This document shows, in pieces, positions 34,006-37,113 of a DNA stretch of 37,113 nt. The stretch comes from Sulfurovum sp. (lineage in GTDB: Bacteria; Campylobacterota; Campylobacteria; Campylobacterales; Sulfurovaceae). The notes beneath the pieces were generated by a model. The model was not told the origin of the DNA, did not search any database, and saw only the letters and a list, made by a program, of their open reading frames with translations. Where the stretch lies: positions 1-37,113 of the forward strand of contig DYLZ01000008.1 of assembly GCA_020721775.1 (NCBI GenBank), read 5' to 3'. Position 1 is the stretch's first letter. Every line of letters begins with the position of its first letter. The position numbers and the translations under genes were made by a program.

Positions 34006-34774
34006 TATTTACTTTAGTCGATAGATTTGATATCTCTTTTTCCTCAGGGTTTACAAATCTAACTATAAGTATGGAGATACCATACAGCCCAACCAGAGGC
34101 AAAGCCATAAGCAGTTGTGAGAGTATGTCCGGAGGTGTTAGAATCGCGGCAGCAACGAAAATTAAAACAACGGCATATTTAAAAAAATCGATTAAGGTTC
34201 TATCTGTTATAAGACCCATAGCTCCAAGCAAAAAAGCGATTACAGGCAATTCAAATGCCAAACCGAAACCTATCATTATTTTAGCAAAAAATCCCACATA
34301 ATCTTCAATATTTATCATAGGAAGATAAAGCTCTGAGCCGAATTTTATCAGAAATTCAAAACCGAAAGGAGTAACAACATAGTATGCAAAAAGTACACCG
34401 ACTAAAAACATAATAGTCCCTCCTATCACAAAAGGAATTACAAGTTTTTTTTCATTTTCATAAAGCCCCGGTGCAATAAAAAGCCATAGTTGATAGAGAA
34501 TATAGGGCAATGCTCCTATGAAGCCTGCAAAAAATGAAACTTTCAATGCTACAAAAAAAGCTCCTCCGACTTGTTGAGTAGTGACTGATCCGTTAGCTGC
34601 ATTTTTCATGGTTGCTGATGCGGTATTTAAAGCCTCTTTTAACGGTCCAATAACCCATGCCAATATCTCATTATGAAAAGAAAATGCTAGCGCAAACATA
34701 ATAAATACGGCTGCAACAGATAAAAAAAGTCTTTTTCTGAGTTCTACAAGATGCGGTTTTAGATCCTCAAACAT
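33995..34774 (-). CDS. tatC: Twin-arginine translocase subunit TatC
   Basis: TatC recognises twin-arginine signal peptides of folded export substrates. FEDLKPHLVELRKRLFLS at the N-terminus contains the conserved signal-peptide-binding region, followed by six hydrophobic helices. The periplasmic insert and LYENEKKLVIPFV match the family. The track begins at a TTG; the next codon ATG at 34774 is preceded by GAGGAGG four bases upstream, and gives 259 residues. The ATG shares one base with the tatB stop (TGATG). No tatA gene is in the window, so it must lie elsewhere. Confidence 0.96.
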   Translation of the reverse strand: MFEDLKPHLVELRKRLFLSVAAVFIMFALAFSFHNEILAWVIGPLKEALNTASATMKNAANGSVTTQQVGGAFFVALKVSFFAGFIGALPYILYQLWLFIAPGLYENEKKLVIPFVIGGTIMFLVGVLFAYYVVTPFGFEFLIKFGSELYLPMINIEDYVGFFAKIMIGFGLAFELPVIAFLLGAMGLITDRTLIDFFKYAVVLIFVAAAILTPPDILSQLLMALPLVGLYGISILIVRFVNPEEKEISNLSTKVNNES

Positions 34775-35175
34775 CAAACCTCCTCATTTTTCAAACTATT
34801 TTTTTTGAATGTGACGGTTTCTTTCAAAGGCTCGATAGTCTCTTTTGGAGTGCTTGTGGCATTGTTGTTAAAAGTATCTTTTGCTATGCCAATGGCATCA
34901 TTTATCTCTTTTGCCGGATTTGTGTTCACATTTTTAAATACATTAAGATCATTTGTTGCAGCGTCAAGTTGTTTTTTATATTTGAGTGCTTCTTCTTTTA
35001 AGTCGGCTATCTTTATCTCTGACTCAATAGAGTATTTTGCATCATTCATAACTTTTTTTACACTTTTTATAAATCTGCCTACTTTAACCATTGCTTCAGG
35101 CAGTTTGTCCGGTCCTAAAAATAGTATTGCTATGATAATAATAAGTAAAAACTCGTCAAATCCTATTCCAAACAC
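34774..35175 (-). CDS. tatB: Sec-independent translocase subunit TatB
   Basis: TatB binds TatC and passes substrates to TatA. The start is best placed at the GTG at 35175, giving MFGIGFDEFLLIIIIAILFLGPDKLPEAMVKVGRFIKSVKK, the canonical TatB opening: one membrane helix, the GPDKLPE hinge, then an amphipathic helix. The track's extra MCG residues come from an upstream GTG. AAGG eight bases upstream supports the chosen start. The acidic C-terminal half is typically variable. The length of 133 residues is usual. It heads tatB-tatC-queA. Confidence 0.92.
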   Translation of the reverse strand: MFGIGFDEFLLIIIIAILFLGPDKLPEAMVKVGRFIKSVKKVMNDAKYSIESEIKIADLKEEALKYKKQLDAATNDLNVFKNVNTNPAKEINDAIGIAKDTFNNNATSTPKETIEPLKETVTFKKNSLKNEEV

Positions 35176-35199
35176 GCCACACACCTTAAAATTTTAGAT

Positions 35200-35205
35200 A
35201 TTCTA
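35200..35205 (-). promoter_or_regulatory. -10-like element of the tatB-tatC-queA operon
   Basis: On the minus strand TTTTAGGATAGAATATC provides TAGAAT 25 bases upstream of the chosen tatB start, a plausible -10 in the style of the other promoters in this window. Confidence 0.45.
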
Positions 35206-35274
35206 TCCTAAAAATCTATAAATTAACTAGAAAAACTACTGCGTCAAAGATTTATTTTGCTACAACTTGTTTAA

Positions 35275-35390
35275 ATGAATCCTCTGAATAAATCCTGATA
35301 GACAATTTTGCCAGGCAGCTCGAAGGCGAAAGCTTCGGGGTTCCCGTCGTGGCAAACTCTTGGCTTGAATGGTTTGTTCAGAGGGTTCAA
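35275..35390 (+). ncRNA. Putative structured RNA or hairpin repeat element between tatB and the helicase gene
   Basis: ATGAATCCTCTGAATAAATC (35275-35294) pairs with GGTTTGTTCAGAGGGTTCAA (35371-35390). The three internal deviations are all U.G wobbles when read as plus-strand RNA. Inside, TTTGCCA (35307-35313) pairs with TGGCAAA (35350-35356). CGAAGGC-GAAA-GCTTCG (35321-35337) then forms a hairpin with a GNRA tetraloop and one bulged G. An alternative hairpin CGGG-GTT-CCCG (35136 offset: 35336-35346) overlaps it. The core is clearly GC-richer than its surroundings. No open reading frame or known RNA family is recognised. It starts 10 bases past the helicase stop. Alternatives are a MITE-like repeat or a 3' untranslated structure. 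Confidence 0.5.
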
Positions 35391-35399
35391 ATATTATCC

Positions 35400-36908
35400 T
35401 CATTTATCGCTTTTTGGCTTATTGCTTCTTTGTCCGCCTGAAGGCTTTCGATCTCTATCGCCTCTAGGTCTGTTATCTCCTCTTCTATCACCATCTCTGT
35501 CGTTTCTAGATCTGTTAAATGATGGCTTGCCTCTGCTGCCTCCGCTTCTGCCTCTTCTGTTTCTATCATCTCTTCCTGCTATTGCTTTTTGGAGAAGTTT
35601 TTCTACATCTTCGGCTTTGAAACCTATTTTTTCTTTACCTTTTATCTCTTGTTTTTCAACAAGCATACTTGCAAGCATATGGGCGATAGCTACGATGTCT
35701 ATCTTGTGCTGAAGGGTTTTAACTATCTCGATAGCATGTTCTGTGATCTTAGTAGATGCGATCTGCGCTATAAGCTCATCTTTTTTACCGGATTGTACTT
35801 CGCTTTTGCTTGGGATCGATTGGGTTACTATTTTTGTGCCTACATCTTTTTCGATGCGTTTTATAGTACGAAGCTCGTTTGGACTCACAAGTGTGATAGC
35901 TTCACCACTTTTTCCGCCTCTTCCTGTTCTACCGATTCTATGAACATAACTCTCGCTGTCAAATGGTATATGATAGTTAAACACATGGCTTACATCATTT
36001 ACATCAAGTCCACGCGCTGCAACATCAGTAGCTACAAATATATCTACGGCACCGCTTTTAAATCCTCTGATAGCAACTTCTCTTTGTCTTTGTTCCATAT
36101 CGCCGTGAAGTACGCCTACTTTGAAGCCTTGAGATGTTAGATGACTAGCAAGTCTATCAACTTCTTTTTTCATACGGCAAAAAATGATACACTTTGAAGG
36201 ATTTTTATAGTCTATAAGTCTTACAAGAGCATCATCTCTTTCGTATTCTTCTACTACATAATAGTGTTGAGCGATAGAAGTGTTTGTACTTTCGCTTTTA
36301 GTGATAGTTACAGTTTTTGGGTCTTTGAGTATTTTTTCAGCTAGTTTACGGATCTGTGGAGGCATAGTTGCTGAAAACATCAGAGTTTGTCTATCTTCGT
36401 TTTTGATATATTCAAAAATAGCAGTTATTTCATCCAAAAAGCCCATGTCCAGCATCTCATCTGCTTCATCAAGTACTACAAATTTAGGAGAAAGTTTGAT
36501 CCTGCCGCCTTGGAGCAAGTCTTGTAAACGGCCCGGAGTTGCAACAACAACGCTGGCTTGTTTTATTCTCTCTATTTGTTTGTCATATGATGTTCCGCCG
36601 TAAACCGTAGCAGTTTTAAGTCCTAAATTTTTACCGAAACGGTAAATTTCATCACTTACCTGCATAGCAAGTTCTCTTGTTGGCACTATTACTAGACCCT
36701 CAACACTGCCATCGCCTCTCATCATATTTAGCATCGGTAAGCCGAATGCAGCCGTTTTCCCTGTACCTGTTTGCGCTTGAGCTATGATATCATTACCTGC
36801 TAGTATCAGCGGTATCGCCTCTTTTTGGATCGGGCTCGGCTCTGTGAAGCCGGCTTCGTCTATTGCTTGAAGGATGGGTTGTTTTAGATTAAAATCTTTA
36901 AATGTCAT
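35400..36908 (-). CDS. deaD: DEAD-box ATP-dependent RNA helicase with RG-rich tail
   Basis: All helicase motifs are present in order: Q motif (FTEPSPIQ), AQTGTGKT, PTRELA, TPGRLQ, VLDEADEML, SATMP, IIFCRMKKEVDRLA, ATDVAARGLDV and HRIGRTGRGG. After the core, about 60 residues precede a strongly basic tail (GRDDRNRRGRSGGSRGKPSFNRSRNDRDGDRRGD...), a common RNA-binding extension in DeaD/CsdA/RhlE-like helicases. The track starts at a TTG at 36941; I prefer the ATG at 36908 (MTFKDFNLKQPIL), where family similarity begins, giving 502 residues, although its ribosome binding site is weak. Likely roles are ribosome assembly and mRNA unwinding at low temperature, possibly with RNase R. The exact DEAD subfamily is uncertain. 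Confidence 0.9.
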   Translation of the reverse strand: MTFKDFNLKQPILQAIDEAGFTEPSPIQKEAIPLILAGNDIIAQAQTGTGKTAAFGLPMLNMMRGDGSVEGLVIVPTRELAMQVSDEIYRFGKNLGLKTATVYGGTSYDKQIERIKQASVVVATPGRLQDLLQGGRIKLSPKFVVLDEADEMLDMGFLDEITAIFEYIKNEDRQTLMFSATMPPQIRKLAEKILKDPKTVTITKSESTNTSIAQHYYVVEEYERDDALVRLIDYKNPSKCIIFCRMKKEVDRLASHLTSQGFKVGVLHGDMEQRQREVAIRGFKSGAVDIFVATDVAARGLDVNDVSHVFNYHIPFDSESYVHRIGRTGRGGKSGEAITLVSPNELRTIKRIEKDVGTKIVTQSIPSKSEVQSGKKDELIAQIASTKITEHAIEIVKTLQHKIDIVAIAHMLASMLVEKQEIKGKEKIGFKAEDVEKLLQKAIAGRDDRNRRGRSGGSRGKPSFNRSRNDRDGDRRGDNRPRGDRDRKPSGGQRSNKPKSDK

Positions 36909-36972
36909 TTTGTTCTTTCTGTTTTTTTGATTTTCTATCAATATCTAGTTTTGTCATCTGAATTAGCTTTTG

Positions 36973-37113
36973 TTACTGTTTAAGCTCGATTGTTATTGAA
37001 TTTTGATCCAAAATCTCTTTTAGATCCTTAACTAATTCAGTCTGACACTTATTATCAGCGCAAACCAAATCTATTGTCGAATCTATATTTAATCAGATGA
37101 AATGATTAAATTT
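36973..37113 (-). other. C-terminal part of an unidentified reading frame cut by the window edge
   Basis: On the minus strand one frame reads LNIDSTIDLVCADNKCQTELVKDLKEILDQNSITIELKQ and then TAA. It has codon use like the neighbouring genes but no recognisable family. A TGA precedes it, lying inside a 9-bp hairpin ATTTAATCA/TGATTAAAT at 37087-37111. No good start codon with a ribosome binding site is visible, so it is either the tail of a disrupted gene or a chance open frame. The two Cys (CADNKC) are the only notable feature. Confidence 0.3.

Noticed and set aside
35275-35400. SRP 4.5S RNA, tRNA or a known riboswitch
   Set aside because: The GGAAGCAG-type SRP apical motif is absent. GGGTTCAAAT resembles a T-loop but no acceptor or anticodon arms can be formed. 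The fold does not match the TPP, SAM or cobalamin consensus elements I know.
35589-36140. 183-residue plus-strand ORF, with 35308-35712 and 36280-36603
   Set aside because: Antisense to the DEAD-box helicase, which shows every family motif; the plus-strand products are low-complexity and lack recognisable domains. The first also runs across the structured element.

Overview
Organism. This AT-rich window looks like a chromosomal segment of a Campylobacterota (epsilonproteobacterial) species. The evidence is gene content and order: lnt diverging from yajC-secD-secF, rpsF-ssb-rpsR, rnr-holA near ilvC, tatB-tatC-queA, an efflux operon with CmeDEF order and sizes, and MurC and MutS2 with epsilon-type motif variants. 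The genus cannot be fixed from sequence alone. The short HisG argues against Campylobacter jejuni itself, which (as I recall) has the long form.

Layout. Bases 1-1240 are accessory: the decayed 3' end of a type III restriction gene, a relic of a dispersed palindromic repeat, and a VapBC-like toxin-antitoxin pair. Bases 1248-5359 carry lnt (minus) diverging from yajC-secD-secF (plus). A PBP4-type peptidase with a SPOR domain follows. Then come two tightly packed plus-strand runs: dapC-like, hypothetical, murC, mutS2, and then membrane protein, xer, hypothetical, coaX, hisG, DUF4870-like. A terminator at about 15.85 kb faces the minus-strand cluster rpsF-ssb-rpsR, holA, rnr and htpX. ilvC (plus), a palindrome-rich spacer, a peroxiredoxin (minus) and dprA (plus) follow. 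A block holding a thioredoxin-like protein, a NagZ-like lipoprotein and a TetR-cmeD-cmeE-cmeF operon lies between dprA and ruvX. The right end is all minus strand: ruvX, an NlpC/P60-SPOR lipoprotein, queA, tatC, tatB, a structured intergenic element, a DEAD-box helicase and a cut or decayed reading frame.

How the genes work together. Envelope biogenesis dominates. Sec accessory proteins (YajC/SecD/SecF), twin-arginine translocation (TatB/TatC), lipoprotein acylation (Lnt) and membrane proteolysis (HtpX) sit beside peptidoglycan synthesis (DapC-like, MurC) and cleavage (PBP4-SPOR, NlpC/P60-SPOR, NagZ-like). The rest is replication and recombination (HolA, SSB, MutS2, Xer, DprA, RuvX), RNA metabolism (RNase R, DEAD helicase, QueA, S6, S18), amino-acid and cofactor synthesis (IlvC, HisG, CoaX), and peroxide defence behind a Fur/PerR-like operator.

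Most interesting signals. (1) A G8 homopolymer sits at the overlap between the TetR repressor gene and the first efflux gene. It leaves the repressor essentially intact in every frame but changes the stop-to-start geometry and the Shine-Dalgarno region of the outer-membrane component. (2) A GC-richer element of about 116 bases lies between tatB and the helicase gene. Its long outer stem has only U.G deviations when read on the plus strand, which suggests a structured plus-strand RNA. (3) Two peptidoglycan enzymes carry SPOR domains and a NagZ-type enzyme carries a lipobox. (4) The peroxiredoxin gene has two in-frame starts, each with its own Shine-Dalgarno. No CRISPR array, tRNA, rRNA or insertion sequence was recognised, and no gene-free stretch exceeds 300 bases.
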